A DNA stretch of 64,000 nucleotides from Qipengyuania marincola (GCF_029688625.1 NZ_JARULC010000001.1:682001-746000), one strand, 5' to 3'; counted from the first letter of the stretch, positions 17,679 through 28,764 are shown. Notes: generated from the sequence alone by a model not told the origin. Program-made: numbers and translations.

Positions 17679-18920
17679 TTACGCTTCGATCGCTTCGGCC
17701 GCTTCCCGGTCCCGCTGGGCGCGGCTCTTTTTCTCCGCTGACGTCTTCAGCTGGCCGCAGGCCGCGTCGATATCGCGCCCGCGCGGGGTGCGCACGGGGG
17801 CCGAGATCCCGCCTTCGAACACGATGTCGGAGAACCGCTTGACCCGCTCGGGCGTGGAAGTGTCGTAGGCAGCGCCGGGCCAGGGGTTGAAGGGGATCAG
17901 ATTTACCTTGGCAGGCAGCTTGTACTGCTTGAGCAGCCGCACAAGTTCGCGCGCATGCTCGTCGGTATCGTTCTTGTCCTTCAACATCACATATTCGAAG
18001 GTGATGCGCCGGGCGTTGCTGGCGCCGGGATAATCGGCGCAGGCCTGCAACAATTCCTCGATGCCGTATTTCTTGTTCAGCGGCACGATCTCGTCGCGAA
18101 TTTCCTTGGTAACCGCGTGGAGGGAAACCGCGAGATTGACGCCGATCTCCTGTCCGCAGCGATCCATCATCGGCACGACGCCGCTGGTCGACAGGGTGAT
18201 CCGGCGCTTGGAGAGGGCGAGGCCATCACCGTCCATAACCAGCTTCAGCGCGCCCTTCACATTTTCGAAATTGTAGAGCGGTTCGCCCATGCCCATCATC
18301 ACGATGTTGGTCAGCAGGCGTCCGTCGGAGGTATAGTGGCCCTCGTCTTCGGCTTCGTCCAAACCGGCCATCGAGCCCTTGGGCCATTCGCCCAGCGCAT
18401 CGCGGGCCAGCATGACCTGGCCGACGATCTCGCCCGGCGTCAGATTGCGCACCAGCTTCATCGTGCCGGTGTGGCAGAAGCGGCAGTTGAGCGTGCAGCC
18501 GACCTGGCTCGACACGCAGAGCGTTCCGCGGTCCGCATCGGGGATGAAGACCATTTCGAATTCATGTCCGTCGGCGGTCTTGAGCAGCCATTTGCGCGTG
18601 CCGTCGGTCGAATGCTGCGCCTCGACCACTTCGGGGCGACCGATCACGAAGCGTTCCGTCAGCCACGGGCGCATGGTCTTGGCGATATCGGTCATCGCCT
18701 CGAAATCGGTGACGCCACGGTGATAGAGCCAGTGAAACACCTGCTTCGCGCGTAGCTTGGCCTGTTTCGGATCGAGGCCCGCCTCGGCGAACAGCTCACG
18801 AATGCGGTCCTTTGGGAGTCCGATGAGGTCTACGCGGCCATCTTCGCGCGGCGTGATGTCACGCGCGACGGGAACCGGGTCCACTTGCCCGGGGATGCTC
18901 ATCAGGGTCGTATCGGCCAT
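17679..18920 (-). CDS. rlmN: Dual-specificity 23S rRNA/tRNA (adenine-C2) methyltransferase
   Basis: 413 residues from ATG 18920 ([12 protein letters not shown]); longer in-frame starts run through leader DNA and are rejected. Radical-SAM enzyme that methylates A2503 of 23S rRNA and A37 of some tRNAs. The cluster motif [11 protein letters not shown] supplies the three iron-sulfur cysteines (CxxxCxxC); [18 protein letters not shown] and [11 protein letters not shown] are typical N-terminal segments; [30 protein letters not shown] and a C-terminal [12 protein letters not shown] with the catalytic Cys are all present. First gene of a three-gene minus-strand operon. A strong hairpin sits in its leader. 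Confidence 0.96.
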   Translation of the reverse strand: MADTTLMSIPGQVDPVPVARDITPREDGRVDLIGLPKDRIRELFAEAGLDPKQAKLRAKQVFHWLYHRGVTDFEAMTDIAKTMRPWLTERFVIGRPEVVEAQHSTDGTRKWLLKTADGHEFEMVFIPDADRGTLCVSSQVGCTLNCRFCHTGTMKLVRNLTPGEIVGQVMLARDALGEWPKGSMAGLDEAEDEGHYTSDGRLLTNIVMMGMGEPLYNFENVKGALKLVMDGDGLALSKRRITLSTSGVVPMMDRCGQEIGVNLAVSLHAVTKEIRDEIVPLNKKYGIEELLQACADYPGASNARRITFEYVMLKDKNDTDEHARELVRLLKQYKLPAKVNLIPFNPWPGAAYDTSTPERVKRFSDIVFEGGISAPVRTPRGRDIDAACGQLKTSAEKKSRAQRDREAAEAIEA

Positions 18921-18941
18921 GGGAACGGCGCATATAGGGCG

Positions 18942-18968
18942 CTTGCGGGCTTTTGGCCAGCCCGCAAG
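18942..18968 (-). promoter_or_regulatory. Perfect 10-bp inverted repeat in the rlmN leader
   Basis: CTTGCGGGCT (18942-18951) and AGCCCGCAAG (18959-18968) with a 7-nt loop, 21 bp upstream of the rlmN start codon. It would form a stable hairpin in the leader RNA or a symmetric protein site. No poly-U tract follows, so simple termination is not indicated. Confidence 0.45.
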
Positions 18969-19200
18969 GGGCGTTCCAATCGCCTCCACCGCCATCGGGT
19001 TCCCACCGCTCGTCGCAAATGGAAATGAGAATTTCGCGATCGGCATTCCGTCTTCACCGCTGCACGGTTCGGCGTAATAATGTGTCGCTATTGCAACACT
19101 TTCATGTTGTGGGAGGTTAATGAAACCATAGGCCTCGACGCCCCGTTTCATCGGTCCACGCCGCCAAAAAGAGCGGTGCTGAACGAAACGGAGTATAACA

Positions 19201-19869
19201 ATGAAAAAGACAGTCGCACTTTTCGCCGCCGCCTCGATGGCGGCAATCGCCGCCCCGGCAGTCGCCCAGGAAGCCGGTGACGGCACCTTTACCGGCCCGC
19301 GCGCCGAAGTTCTCGTCGGCTACGATATCAGCAAGGCTGGCAGCACCATCGACGATGATGTGAACGAAGACAACGACCAGTCGATCGACGGCGTGAACTA
19401 CGGCATCGGGCTCGGTTATGATTTCAACGCTGGCGGGGTCGTCCTCGGCCTTGAAGGTGAACTGACCGATTCGACCGCGGACGTCGAATTCGACGGTGCG
19501 GATGGCGAATTCTTCGGCCTCGGCAACGTCAATGCCGGTCGTGACCTCTATGTCGGCGCACGCGCCGGCGTGCTCGCCAATCCGGACCTGCTGCTTTATG
19601 TGAAGGGCGGCTACACCAATGCGCGCTACAACGTGAACAGCTCGTTCGACGGCGACGAATATCGCGCCAAGATCGACACCGACGGTTTCCGTCTCGGTGC
19701 CGGTGCGGAATACGCGCTGAACACCAACACCTACGCCAAGCTCGAATATCGCTATTCGAACTACAGCGAAGCGGAACTGGATTTCGAAGGCGAGCAGCCC
19801 GACCTGGACCTGGGCGAGACCGATCTCGACCGTCACCAGGTCATGCTTGGCTTCGGCTATCGCTTCTAA
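19201..19869 (+). CDS. Outer-membrane beta-barrel protein
   Basis: 222 residues with signal peptide [23 protein letters not shown]. The mature part alternates hydrophobic and acidic strands ([30 protein letters not shown], [67 protein letters not shown]) and ends in [10 protein letters not shown], the terminal-Phe signature of barrels inserted by the BAM machinery. Matches the porin/opacity-type OMP_b-brl family of small eight-stranded barrels. Followed by a strong terminator, so monocistronic. Confidence 0.9.
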   Translation: MKKTVALFAAASMAAIAAPAVAQEAGDGTFTGPRAEVLVGYDISKAGSTIDDDVNEDNDQSIDGVNYGIGLGYDFNAGGVVLGLEGELTDSTADVEFDGADGEFFGLGNVNAGRDLYVGARAGVLANPDLLLYVKGGYTNARYNVNSSFDGDEYRAKIDTDGFRLGAGAEYALNTNTYAKLEYRYSNYSEAELDFEGEQPDLDLGETDLDRHQVMLGFGYRF

Positions 19870-19890
19870 GCGAGCTTGCAGGACAACCAC

Positions 19891-19923
19891 GGGGCCGGTG
19901 GCGCCTTGCGCTGCCGGCCCTTT
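19891..19923 (+). terminator. Intrinsic terminator after the barrel gene
   Basis: GGGCCGG (19892-19898) pairs with CCGGCCC (19914-19920), the stem extending inward through GGCGC/GCGCT with two mismatches, followed directly by TTT. Positioned about 20 bp after the stop; may also serve the convergent minus-strand gene. Confidence 0.7.
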
Positions 19924-19929
19924 ATCTTG

Positions 19930-20412
19930 TCAGCGGCGGGCGCAGCCGAGCGTGGCGGCGTCCATGGCCGTCGCGGCGCCGGCCAGCGCGTAGCTGTCGG
20001 AAAAGCGCCTGCCGCGACTGTCTGTACCGCGGATGGTCATACGCGTTGCCGTCCGCATGGCGGCCACGATCGCCGCGTCCATAGTGCGGTTCTGCGCCCA
20101 GGCGTCTGCACCGCCACCGGTGAGATCGAACCGCTGCGACCCGATCCGCAGCTGCAGCGATGGACGCTCCGCCAGCATGCGCGAGAGGCGGAAATGGACC
20201 TGTCCGCGCACCTGCCGGCCTGGCCAGGTGCCAATCGTGGCAAAACCATCGTGGTCGCGCGCGCGCCGGTTCGGCTCGGGCTTTGCGATGGCGTAACAGC
20301 GCGGGACCGACGGGTCGCGAAAGGCCCCCCAGTTGGAAAAGACGCCGAGGCTGTCCTTGGCCGCGAGCGGAGCGGCCAGGACACCCGCAAGAAGAGCGAT
20401 GGCTCTAAGCAT
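19930..20412 (-). CDS. Invasion-associated locus B (IalB)-like secreted protein
   Basis: 160 residues with a short signal peptide (MLRAIALLAGVLAAPLAA). The mature N-terminus DSLGVFSNWGAFRDPSVPRCYAIAKP resembles the start of IalB-family proteins of alphaproteobacteria (W...D...C.... .A), followed by QLRIGSQRFDLTGGGADAWAQN and a final Cys (ATLGCARR) that could pair with the first. Periplasmic; role not established outside Bartonella. The start overlaps the greB stop by 8 bp, so the two are probably cotranscribed. Confidence 0.72.
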   Translation of the reverse strand: MLRAIALLAGVLAAPLAAKDSLGVFSNWGAFRDPSVPRCYAIAKPEPNRRARDHDGFATIGTWPGRQVRGQVHFRLSRMLAERPSLQLRIGSQRFDLTGGGADAWAQNRTMDAAIVAAMRTATRMTIRGTDSRGRRFSDSYALAGAATAMDAATLGCARR

Positions 20413-20896
20413 AGTCTATCGCCGTCACTTCCCATTCCTTGATCCCGCCGGGCAACCTGACGGTCCGCAAATCCCCGACGGCGGCTCCCTTCAGGGCCCG
20501 GGCGAGGGGGGAGGACCAGCCGATCCGCCCGGCTGAAGCGTCCTGTTCGTCATCCCCGACCAGCGTCACCGCCGTTTCCCTGTCATCCTCGTCGGCCAGG
20601 GTCACCGTCGCACCGAAGAAGGCGCGCGACTTGTCGGGCTGGTCGGAGGGCTCGATCACCCGCGCATGCTTCATGCGGCGCGCAAGATGGGCGAGCTCGC
20701 GGTCGATCTCGCGCATGCGCTTGCGCCCGTAGAGGTAATCGCCATTCTCGCTCCGGTCGCCATTGCCGGCGGCCCAGCTCACGATCTCGACAATCTGCGG
20801 CCGCTCGGTGCCGAGAAGATGATCGTAGCGCGCCTTGAGCGCGGCATAGCCTCCCGGCGTGATCGGGTTGCCCGGAACGGATTTCTGCGTGGCCAT
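20405..20896 (-). CDS. greB: Transcription elongation factor GreB-type
   Basis: 163 residues from ATG 20896 (MATQKSVPGNPITPGGYAALKARYDHLL); an in-frame ATG 12 bp upstream is also possible. Stimulates RNA-cleavage by backtracked RNA polymerase. The N-terminal coiled coil contains GDRSENGDYLYGRKRMREIDRE with the acidic tip residues (Asp/Glu) that coordinate magnesium, then LARRMKHARVIEP and the C-terminal FKBP-like domain (ATVTLADEDD...GRIGWSSPLARALKGAAVGD). LYGRKRxREIDRE is typical of GreB rather than GreA. Follows the lytic transglycosylase gene by about 20 bp on the same strand. Confidence 0.92.
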   Translation of the reverse strand: MATQKSVPGNPITPGGYAALKARYDHLLGTERPQIVEIVSWAAGNGDRSENGDYLYGRKRMREIDRELAHLARRMKHARVIEPSDQPDKSRAFFGATVTLADEDDRETAVTLVGDDEQDASAGRIGWSSPLARALKGAAVGDLRTVRLPGGIKEWEVTAIDYA

Positions 20897-20918
20897 AGCG
20901 GCCCGCACCTAGCGCATT

Positions 20919-22871
20919 CTATCGCGGCAGGTAACTGGCGATGTCGCGCTGGCGTGCGGTCGACTTGTCGGGATGCATGTTGGCATAAGCCACGGCATTG
21001 CCGATGACACGCATGACGTAATAGCGCGTCTCGAAGTTCGCCGGGATCTGTTCGATCCAGGTCACCCAGTCGACAGCGCCGGTGCGCGGGTCGCCATTCA
21101 GGCGCAGCCATTCGTTCACCCGGCCGGGACCTGCGTTGTAAGCCGCGATGGCCAGCGGGTAGGCGCCATTGTACCGGTCCATGAGGCGCGCGAAGTGCGC
21201 ATCGCCGAGGCGAATGTTATAGCTCGGACTTTCCGTAAGGTTGGCCGACATGTAGGCGACACCGATCTTGCCCGCTTCCTCGCGCGCGGTCCCGGGCATA
21301 AGCTGCATCATCCCGCGCGCGCCGGCGTGGCTGACGCGGTTGCGGTCGAATTCGCTTTCCTGGCGGGCAATCGCGTGAACCATCGTCCAGTTAGCCCCGC
21401 TATGCGTGTCGACTGTCGGGAAGCCGATGCGTTCGTAACCCTTGAGGCCATGTTCCCCCGCGACGAGGCCGGCAACAACTGCCATTTCTTCCAGCCCGGT
21501 TTCGCGGGCAAGCTCGCCAAGGAGAGCCATCTCGGCCGGCGTGTCAGCCTTGTCGGCGATGGCTTCGAAGAAAGCGCGCTCCGTGCGCCAGTCCTGGCGG
21601 TTGCGCGACAGCGTGCGGATCGCCTGCGTCAGGGGATCATTGTAGAAAGCCGCGCGCTCGTCAGCTGTGGCCTGTGGCTGGGGTAGAGCGGCGAAGCTCG
21701 GTACCGGGCGGCCCAATTCCTTCAGGGCCAGCTGGCCGTAATACCATTCCGGATACTCTGCTGCGAGTTCCCAATAGCGCTGGGCCTCTGCCCGGTCACC
21801 AGCGCGCGAGGCAGCGCGCCCGGCCCAGTAAAAGCCCTTGGAGCGTGTCAGCGGCGTCTTGGCCGCCGTGCCGTAACGATAGAATAGCGGCGCGGCGCGA
21901 TTGCCGTCGCCCATCGACCAGAGCGCCTTAGTACCGCCGAGCCACATCAGATCGGTGTATTTGTCGCGCAGCGTGAAGGAGCCGTCGGAAATGTCAGCGC
22001 CAGGCGCGAACACATCGTCTATCTTCGACGCGATCGCCACGGCCTGCGACGGCGCGCCAGCGCTTTTCGCCACGGCCAGCGCTTCGGTCACGAATTGCGC
22101 ACCATCGAAGGCGGGCGCAGCGAAATTCGCGCGATTGCCGAGCAGATTGACCGCCTGCAGCGGCTGGCCCGAACTGCGATAGTGGCGGGTCAGATTGTAG
22201 ACGTAACCTGCATCGCTCATCGCGTCCTGCGGCACGGGAATGCCCGATGCCGCCGGGTTCGACCCGCCGAGCAGCGCCAGCCGGGCTTGCGCCATCTGGC
22301 GATAGGCAGGCGAGACGCGCACGATATGCCGCGATGCCGCTTCGAGATTGCCCTGCCACAGCAACGCATCCATGCGCGCATCGTGGTCCTCTGGCGCGAA
22401 ACGACTGCCGAACAGCCCAACGAGATACAGTTCCGCCGGCCCGCTCATCGTGCCGTTGCGCCACGCTTCGCGCGCCACATCGAACGCTTCCGAGCGGTTC
22501 ATCGAGGCAAGCGCGAGAGCATAACGCGCGCGTCCGCTGTTGGTCAGCGGCGCATGGCGATCGAAGAAGGACACCAGCGCCTGCGGCGAGGCCGCTTCAT
22601 TGTCGAGCGCGTTTTCCGCGCGACGCTGCAGCAAGTCCTGCTTGGGAAAGTCCGAGTAGCTGTTGATGAAATTCGCATAGGAGGCGAAGGATAGATCGTC
22701 GCGCTTCGTCAGATATTCCCACTGCGCGATCACCGCATCCATCCGCGCAGGCTGCTGCGCCACCATATTGCCGCGCAGATCCTCCTGCGCCTGAGCCGTT
22801 GTCGGCATGACGAATGCCGCGCTGGCAAGAAGGATCGACGAAAGTGCTGTTTTGTTGCCCATGCTGGACAT
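20919..22871 (-). CDS. Soluble lytic murein transglycosylase
   Basis: 650 residues; start at ATG 22871 or ATG 22862. Signal peptide TALSSILLASAAFVMPTTAQAQ. A long alpha-superhelical U/L domain fills residues about 30-470 (many tetratricopeptide-like helices, e.g. FYWAGRAASRAGDRAEAQRYW), as in Slt70. The C-terminal catalytic SLT domain has AIARQESEFDRNRVSHAGARGMMQLMPGTA with the catalytic Glu of QESEF, then YNIRLGDAHFARLMDRYNGAYPLAIAAYNAGPGRVNEWL. Cleaves peptidoglycan to 1,6-anhydromuropeptides in the periplasm. Divergent from dapA; greB and the IalB-like gene follow on the same strand. Confidence 0.94.
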   Translation of the reverse strand: MSSMGNKTALSSILLASAAFVMPTTAQAQEDLRGNMVAQQPARMDAVIAQWEYLTKRDDLSFASYANFINSYSDFPKQDLLQRRAENALDNEAASPQALVSFFDRHAPLTNSGRARYALALASMNRSEAFDVAREAWRNGTMSGPAELYLVGLFGSRFAPEDHDARMDALLWQGNLEAASRHIVRVSPAYRQMAQARLALLGGSNPAASGIPVPQDAMSDAGYVYNLTRHYRSSGQPLQAVNLLGNRANFAAPAFDGAQFVTEALAVAKSAGAPSQAVAIASKIDDVFAPGADISDGSFTLRDKYTDLMWLGGTKALWSMGDGNRAAPLFYRYGTAAKTPLTRSKGFYWAGRAASRAGDRAEAQRYWELAAEYPEWYYGQLALKELGRPVPSFAALPQPQATADERAAFYNDPLTQAIRTLSRNRQDWRTERAFFEAIADKADTPAEMALLGELARETGLEEMAVVAGLVAGEHGLKGYERIGFPTVDTHSGANWTMVHAIARQESEFDRNRVSHAGARGMMQLMPGTAREEAGKIGVAYMSANLTESPSYNIRLGDAHFARLMDRYNGAYPLAIAAYNAGPGRVNEWLRLNGDPRTGAVDWVTWIEQIPANFETRYYVMRVIGNAVAYANMHPDKSTARQRDIASYLPR

Positions 22872-22966
22872 AGTGGCTGCTGCCTCCTTATCAGGCGCTG
22901 AATGAAAAACCCCGCGGCGCGATGAACATCGCGCTTCTTCATCTAATCAATGCAGGACCAGCGTAA

Positions 22967-23848
22967 ATGTTCTCAGGCTCGATTCCGGCTCTGGCGACTC
23001 CTTTCCGCGACGGATCGTTCGACGAGGCGGCATTCCGTCGACTGGTCGACTGGCAGATCGACAATGGCAGCAAGGCGCTGGTGCCCTGCGGCACGACCGG
23101 CGAGGCCTCGACGATATCGAATGCGGAGCATCACCGCGTCGTCGAAGTGTGCATCGAACAGGCTGCCGGTCGCGTACCGGTGATTGCCGGCTGCGGCAGC
23201 AACGATACGCGCAATGCGCTGCTGCACATGAACTTCGCGAAAAAGGCCGGCGCCGCCGCCGGCCTGTGCGTCGCACCCTATTACAACCGCCCCAGCCAGG
23301 CAGGCCTGATCGCGCATTTCAGCTTCCTTGCCGAGAACAGCGACTTGCCGATCGTGCTGTACAACGTGCCGAGCCGGACGGTGACCGATATCGAGGACGA
23401 GACCGTAGTCGAGCTCGTCACGAAATACCCCGAGCGGATCATAGCCATCAAGGATGCCAGCGGCGACCTGTCGCGCGTAGCCGACCATCGCATGGGGATC
23501 GGCCATGATTTCTGCCAGCTATCGGGCAATGACGAATTGTGGCTCCCGCACTCCGCCGCGGGCGGGGCCGGGTGCATTTCGGTGACGGCCAATGTCGCCC
23601 CCGCGCTGTGCGCCGAATTCCACGAAGCGATCGCGGCGGCCGACCTCATCACCGCACGCCGCCTCAACGACCGGCTGTTCCCGCTGCATTATGCCATGTT
23701 CTCCGACGCCAGCCCCGCGCCGGTGAAATATGCCCTCAGCAGGGTCCACGACTGGTTTTCCGAAGACGTGCGCCTGCCGCTCTGCAATGCAAGCGAAGCC
23801 AGCCGCAAGGCGGTCGACGAGGCGCTGGAAATTGCCGGGCTAATCTAG
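22967..23848 (+). CDS. dapA: 4-hydroxy-tetrahydrodipicolinate synthase
   Basis: 293 residues, the normal length. Condenses pyruvate and aspartate semialdehyde in the lysine/diaminopimelate pathway. Seen: [29 protein letters not shown] with the Thr pair, [33 protein letters not shown] with the catalytic Tyr, and [11 protein letters not shown] with the Schiff-base Lys. Later [21 protein letters not shown]. Gly-rich features and order match DapA throughout. smpB follows 46 bp downstream on the same strand, a common arrangement in alphaproteobacteria. Confidence 0.96.
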   Translation: MFSGSIPALATPFRDGSFDEAAFRRLVDWQIDNGSKALVPCGTTGEASTISNAEHHRVVEVCIEQAAGRVPVIAGCGSNDTRNALLHMNFAKKAGAAAGLCVAPYYNRPSQAGLIAHFSFLAENSDLPIVLYNVPSRTVTDIEDETVVELVTKYPERIIAIKDASGDLSRVADHRMGIGHDFCQLSGNDELWLPHSAAGGAGCISVTANVAPALCAEFHEAIAAADLITARRLNDRLFPLHYAMFSDASPAPVKYALSRVHDWFSEDVRLPLCNASEASRKAVDEALEIAGLI

Positions 23849-23894
23849 CCAAGTCTTTCCTTTCGCTTTTACCACCCCTACATGCGCCCACCCT

Positions 23895-24377
23895 ATGGCC
23901 CGTCCCAAACCCGCAACTTTCGACAAGCAGAAGACCGTCGCCGACAATCGGCGCGTGCGGTTCGACTATCATGTCGAGGAGACGTTCGAAGCGGGGCTTG
24001 CCTTGCAGGGGACCGAGGTGAAGGCGCTGCGCGCGGGCGAGGCAAGCATCAAGGAAAGCTATGCCGAGGTGCGCGACGGGCAGGTCTGGTTGATCAATGC
24101 CAACATTCCCGAATACAGCCACGGCAACCGGCTGAACCACGAGCCGCGGCGACCGCGCAAGCTGCTGCTGCATGCGCGCGAGATCGAGAAGCTGTTCGGC
24201 GCGGTCGAGCGCAAGGGCATGACGCTGGTCCCGCTGTCGATCTATTTCAACTCGACCGGGCGCGCGAAGGTGGAGCTGGCGCTGGCCAAGGGCAAGCAGG
24301 CGCATGACAAGCGCCAGACGATCAAGGACCGCGACTGGCAGCGCGACAAGGCGCGCCTGATGCGCGAGCGTGGGTAG
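23895..24377 (+). CDS. smpB: SsrA-binding protein
   Basis: 160 residues. Binds tmRNA and delivers it to stalled ribosomes for trans-translation. Characteristic segments are [109 protein letters not shown] and the basic tail [16 protein letters not shown]. Length and all blocks are typical. The tmRNA gene itself is not in this window. Confidence 0.97.
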   Translation: MARPKPATFDKQKTVADNRRVRFDYHVEETFEAGLALQGTEVKALRAGEASIKESYAEVRDGQVWLINANIPEYSHGNRLNHEPRRPRKLLLHAREIEKLFGAVERKGMTLVPLSIYFNSTGRAKVELALAKGKQAHDKRQTIKDRDWQRDKARLMRERG

Positions 24378-24485
24378 GGGCTGTCATCCGGGCGTCGCAC
24401 CCTGTCCATTGCGCATTCATGGCGACACGCTAGAGCGCACCACCTTGCACTCGCACCCCTGCACGCGCATCTTCACATTGTGGCC

Positions 24486-25091
24486 ATGACGAACCCGAAG
24501 TCCAAGACCTTCCTGGCGGACCTGATCCGCAAGTACATGCCCACGCGCGAGCAGCTTGCCGCGAACAAGTATCTCAAGCCTATCGCTCACCGGTTCCTGA
24601 CCCCGGAATTATGGCGCTTCACCCGTCGCAGCGTGCCGCGTGGTGTCGCGCTGGGTATCTTTGCGGGCTTTATCATCCCGGTGGGGCAGATTTTCCTCGC
24701 CGCCTTCATGGCCCTGCCTGCACGGGCAAACGTGCCCCTGTCGGCACTCGTCACCTTCATCACCAATCCCTTCACCTTCCCGTTCTGGGCCGTGCTCGCC
24801 AACCGGGTCGGCTCCTTCATTTTGAGGGCGGATGTGCACGTGACCGGAGGGGCAGCGCAGGAGGAGATGGCGAGTGGACGCTGGTCGTGGTTCCTCGAGA
24901 TGTTCGAGGGGGTCGGGGTGACAGTGCTGGTCACGGTCTTCGGTTTCGTGGTGCTTGCCGTCGTCGGCTCGGCGCTCGGCTATGTGGTGGCGAGTCTCGT
25001 CTGGCGTAACATGGTCGCCACGAAGCGGCGGCGGCGCCTCAGGATTATGGAGCGGCGGCTCGACGAGCGCCTGGCGGAGCGCAAGAAGTGA
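24486..25091 (+). CDS. DUF2062 membrane protein
   Basis: 201 residues from ATG 24486 (GTG 24480 is an alternative). Begins with a basic amphipathic segment (LADLIRKYMPTREQLAANKYLKPIAHRF), then RRSVPRGVALGIFAGFIIPVGQIFLAAFMALPARANVPLSALVTFITNPFTFPFWAVLANRVGSF, the DUF2062 core with its conserved G...P.....T..TNP pattern, and a second membrane pair VGVTVLVTVFGFVVLAVVGSALGYVVASLV before a basic tail. Overlaps cckA by GTGA, so the two genes are translationally coupled. Function unknown. Confidence 0.85.
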   Translation: MTNPKSKTFLADLIRKYMPTREQLAANKYLKPIAHRFLTPELWRFTRRSVPRGVALGIFAGFIIPVGQIFLAAFMALPARANVPLSALVTFITNPFTFPFWAVLANRVGSFILRADVHVTGGAAQEEMASGRWSWFLEMFEGVGVTVLVTVFGFVVLAVVGSALGYVVASLVWRNMVATKRRRRLRIMERRLDERLAERKK

Positions 25092-27565
25092 TTCCTGCAG
25101 AGGATACGACGATCGCCCGCCTTCCACCGCTCCCGCTGATCGTGGGGGTGGTCTCGGCTACCATCGTGTCGATCGGGCTGGTCTGGATCGTGGGCGAGCA
25201 ATCGGTTGTCGCAATGGCTTACGGCGGGGCGCTGGTCGCCCTGTTGCTGATGCTTCTGCTCGCCGCGCGCCTGCGTAGCGGCCCGGTCGAAAGCGAAGCG
25301 GGCGTGCCGGACTGGTCGGTCACGGCCGCCGCCGTCGAGGATAGCGGAAAGGCAGTCGCGATAACCGATCGTGCCAACCGCCTGATCTGTGCCAATTCGG
25401 CCTATGAAGAGTGGTTTGGCGGCGCACTGCCGCCCAATGAGATCGAGTTCGCCGCCAAATCGGGCGAGCGGCTCGGCATGGCGGCACGCGAGGCCTGGCG
25501 CGACGGCGGCTCGCGGGTCGATCTGCTCAGCATCGACGGGGCCGACAAGCGATTCCGGCTCAAGGTCGAGCGCGCCGGACGGGGCGAGGATTTTCTCGTC
25601 TGGCGGTTCTCCGAAATCGTTGCCGAGCGCAGCTATGATGGGCTTGCCGAACGAGTCGAGGGACCATTCGGCGAGGTCATGTCGCGTGCCGGGCTCGAAC
25701 TCGCGATGGTTGCGCCCGACGGCATCGTTCAGGCGGCGACCGCGGGTCTCGCCGAACGGGCGACGGGCGATGCCAGGCGCTCGCTCGTCGGCATGGAATT
25801 CGTGCAGCTTTTGCGGTCCGACGATCGCGACCGGATATTCTTCGCGCGCGAGGGCCAGCAGGGCTCGCCGCAGACGCTGGTTCATGTCCCGCTCGAGCTA
25901 CCCAGCGGGGCGCGGAGCAAGGATGCAGATCAGGCGCCCTCGCTGATGCTGCTGATCGACCGGACGGTCGGCATCGGTGGCGGCTGGGAGGGTAGCGGCA
26001 AGGCCGCGATCCCGCAGCTCGAGGCGCTGTTGTCGGCCCTGCCACTGGGCCTCGCGCTGACCGATCGCGACGGACGCTTCCTGTTTGCCAATGCGGCCTT
26101 CCTTCGCGCTGTCGAACGCGACGGCAAGGGTCTCCCGCAATTCCCGTCCGATCTCGTCGTGCGCGAAGACAAGGCGGCCATCGCCGATACGGTTCGGCGC
26201 TTCGCCAAGGGTGCCAGCACCAGCGGCGACATGGCGGTGCATCTTGCCAGCAATCGCGAGGAACCGGTCTCGATCGGTCTCGCCGGCATTCGCGGCATGG
26301 GCGATGCCGCCGTCCTCTTGTCGATCACCGACTCGACCGAGGAAAAGCGCCTGCGTCGCCAGGTTGCGCAGGCGACCAAGATGCAGGCGGTCGGCCAGCT
26401 GGCGGGCGGCGTGGCGCATGACTTCAACAACGTGCTGACCGCCATCATCGGCTATTGCGACCTCATGCTCCTGCGCCACACGCCGGGCGACAGCGATTAC
26501 GATGATATCCAGCAAATCAAGGCGAACTCCAACCGCGCGGCCAGCCTGACCCGCCAGTTGCTCGCTTTCAGCCGTCAGCAGACGCTGCGCCCGGTGGTGC
26601 TGCAATTGCCCGACGTGGTGAGCGAGGTCAGCCAGTTGCTCAAGCGCCTGATGGGCGACAAGATCGAATTCGTCGTGCGTCACGACCGCGAGCTTGGCCC
26701 GGTTCGGGCCGACCCGCAGCAACTCGAACAGGTCATCATCAATCTTGCTGTGAACGCGCGCGATGCGATGCAGGCGCATGCCGAAAAGTCGGGCAAGCAG
26801 GACTGGCAGGGCCGCCTGACGCTGGCCACCCGGCGCGTTTCGGCGCGCGACGTGCGCAAGATGGGCAGCGATATCATGCCGGCGGATGATTACACCGTGC
26901 TTATCGTGCAGGATACGGGTGGGGGCATTCCGCCCGAACTGATCAGCAAGATCTTCGAGCCCTTTTTCACCACCAAGGAACAGGGCAAGGGCACGGGTCT
27001 TGGGCTCTCCACCGTCTATGGCATCGTGAAGCAGTCGAACGGCTTCATTTTCGCCGACAATGTGCGCGGCCCGGACGGACAGACCGCCGGCGCGCGCTTC
27101 ACGATCTACCTCCCCGTGCACAAGGGCGAACTGCCGATTGCCATGCGCCGCGACGAAGAGGCGGAGGCGCGCGCGAGCCAGTGGTCGGGCGGCGGCAAGC
27201 TGCTGCTGGTAGAAGACGAGGACATGGTTCGCGCCGTGGCGGAACGCGCGCTCGCCCGCGCAGGCTATACCGTCACCACCGCATCCGATGGGGAAGAAGG
27301 GCTCGCCGCAGTGGCGAACGGGTCGGAAAATTTCGACCTGATCGTTTCCGACGTGGTGATGCCGGCGATGGACGGGCCAGCCATGGCGCGTGCCATCCGC
27401 AAGGTAAGGCCGAAGGTGCCGATCCTCTTCATGTCCGGCTATGCCGAGGAACAGCTGCGCAACGATATCGACATCGACAACATGTTCTTCATCGCCAAGC
27501 CGTTCAGCGTACAGCAGATCAATGCCAAGGTGGCCGAGGTCCTCGCCGATCAGAACCGCGACTGA
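25088..27565 (+). CDS. cckA: Hybrid sensor histidine kinase CckA
   Basis: 825 residues from GTG 25088. Two N-terminal membrane helices (LIVGVVSATIVSIGLVWIVG and AYGGALVALLLMLLLAA), three PAS-like regions, then the dimerisation H-box QLAGGVAHDFNNVLTAIIGY, ATPase domain with N-box NLAVNARDAM, DTGGGIPPEL, FEPFFTTKEQGKGTGLGLSTVYGI, and a C-terminal receiver with LLLVEDEDMVRAVAERAL and phospho-acceptor Asp in LIVSDVVMPAMDGP. The GGVAHDFNN and GTGLGLSTVYG motifs and receiver are typical of CckA, which with ChpT controls CtrA in alphaproteobacteria. Coupled to the DUF2062 gene. Its cognate ChpT/CtrA genes are not in the window. Confidence 0.94.
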   Translation: MIPAEDTTIARLPPLPLIVGVVSATIVSIGLVWIVGEQSVVAMAYGGALVALLLMLLLAARLRSGPVESEAGVPDWSVTAAAVEDSGKAVAITDRANRLICANSAYEEWFGGALPPNEIEFAAKSGERLGMAAREAWRDGGSRVDLLSIDGADKRFRLKVERAGRGEDFLVWRFSEIVAERSYDGLAERVEGPFGEVMSRAGLELAMVAPDGIVQAATAGLAERATGDARRSLVGMEFVQLLRSDDRDRIFFAREGQQGSPQTLVHVPLELPSGARSKDADQAPSLMLLIDRTVGIGGGWEGSGKAAIPQLEALLSALPLGLALTDRDGRFLFANAAFLRAVERDGKGLPQFPSDLVVREDKAAIADTVRRFAKGASTSGDMAVHLASNREEPVSIGLAGIRGMGDAAVLLSITDSTEEKRLRRQVAQATKMQAVGQLAGGVAHDFNNVLTAIIGYCDLMLLRHTPGDSDYDDIQQIKANSNRAASLTRQLLAFSRQQTLRPVVLQLPDVVSEVSQLLKRLMGDKIEFVVRHDRELGPVRADPQQLEQVIINLAVNARDAMQAHAEKSGKQDWQGRLTLATRRVSARDVRKMGSDIMPADDYTVLIVQDTGGGIPPELISKIFEPFFTTKEQGKGTGLGLSTVYGIVKQSNGFIFADNVRGPDGQTAGARFTIYLPVHKGELPIAMRRDEEAEARASQWSGGGKLLLVEDEDMVRAVAERALARAGYTVTTASDGEEGLAAVANGSENFDLIVSDVVMPAMDGPAMARAIRKVRPKVPILFMSGYAEEQLRNDIDIDNMFFIAKPFSVQQINAKVAEVLADQNRD

Positions 27566-27606
27566 TCCGCGAGCGGGCCGAGCGCGGGTATGGGAAAAAA
27601 AGTTTC

Positions 27607-27621
27607 GTTCCCTACTTGTTC
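27607..27621 (+). promoter_or_regulatory. LexA-binding SOS box upstream of recA
   Basis: GTTC (27607-27610), seven bases CCTACTT, then GTTC (27618-27621): an exact match to the alphaproteobacterial LexA operator GTTC-N7-GTTC, 79 bp before the recA ATG. Supports DNA-damage induction of recA. Confidence 0.85.
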
Positions 27622-27699
27622 TTGCGGAACAAAGCAGATACATACCGTGGCAGTTGAAGAGTCGGAGGGCGGCTCTTTGCAAGCGCAGGAGGTGATGTC

Positions 27700-28764
<1,065 letters not shown>

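Noticed and set aside
25898..27682. 594-codon frame antisense to cckA
   Set aside because: Shadow of a clearly coding strand; no family features.
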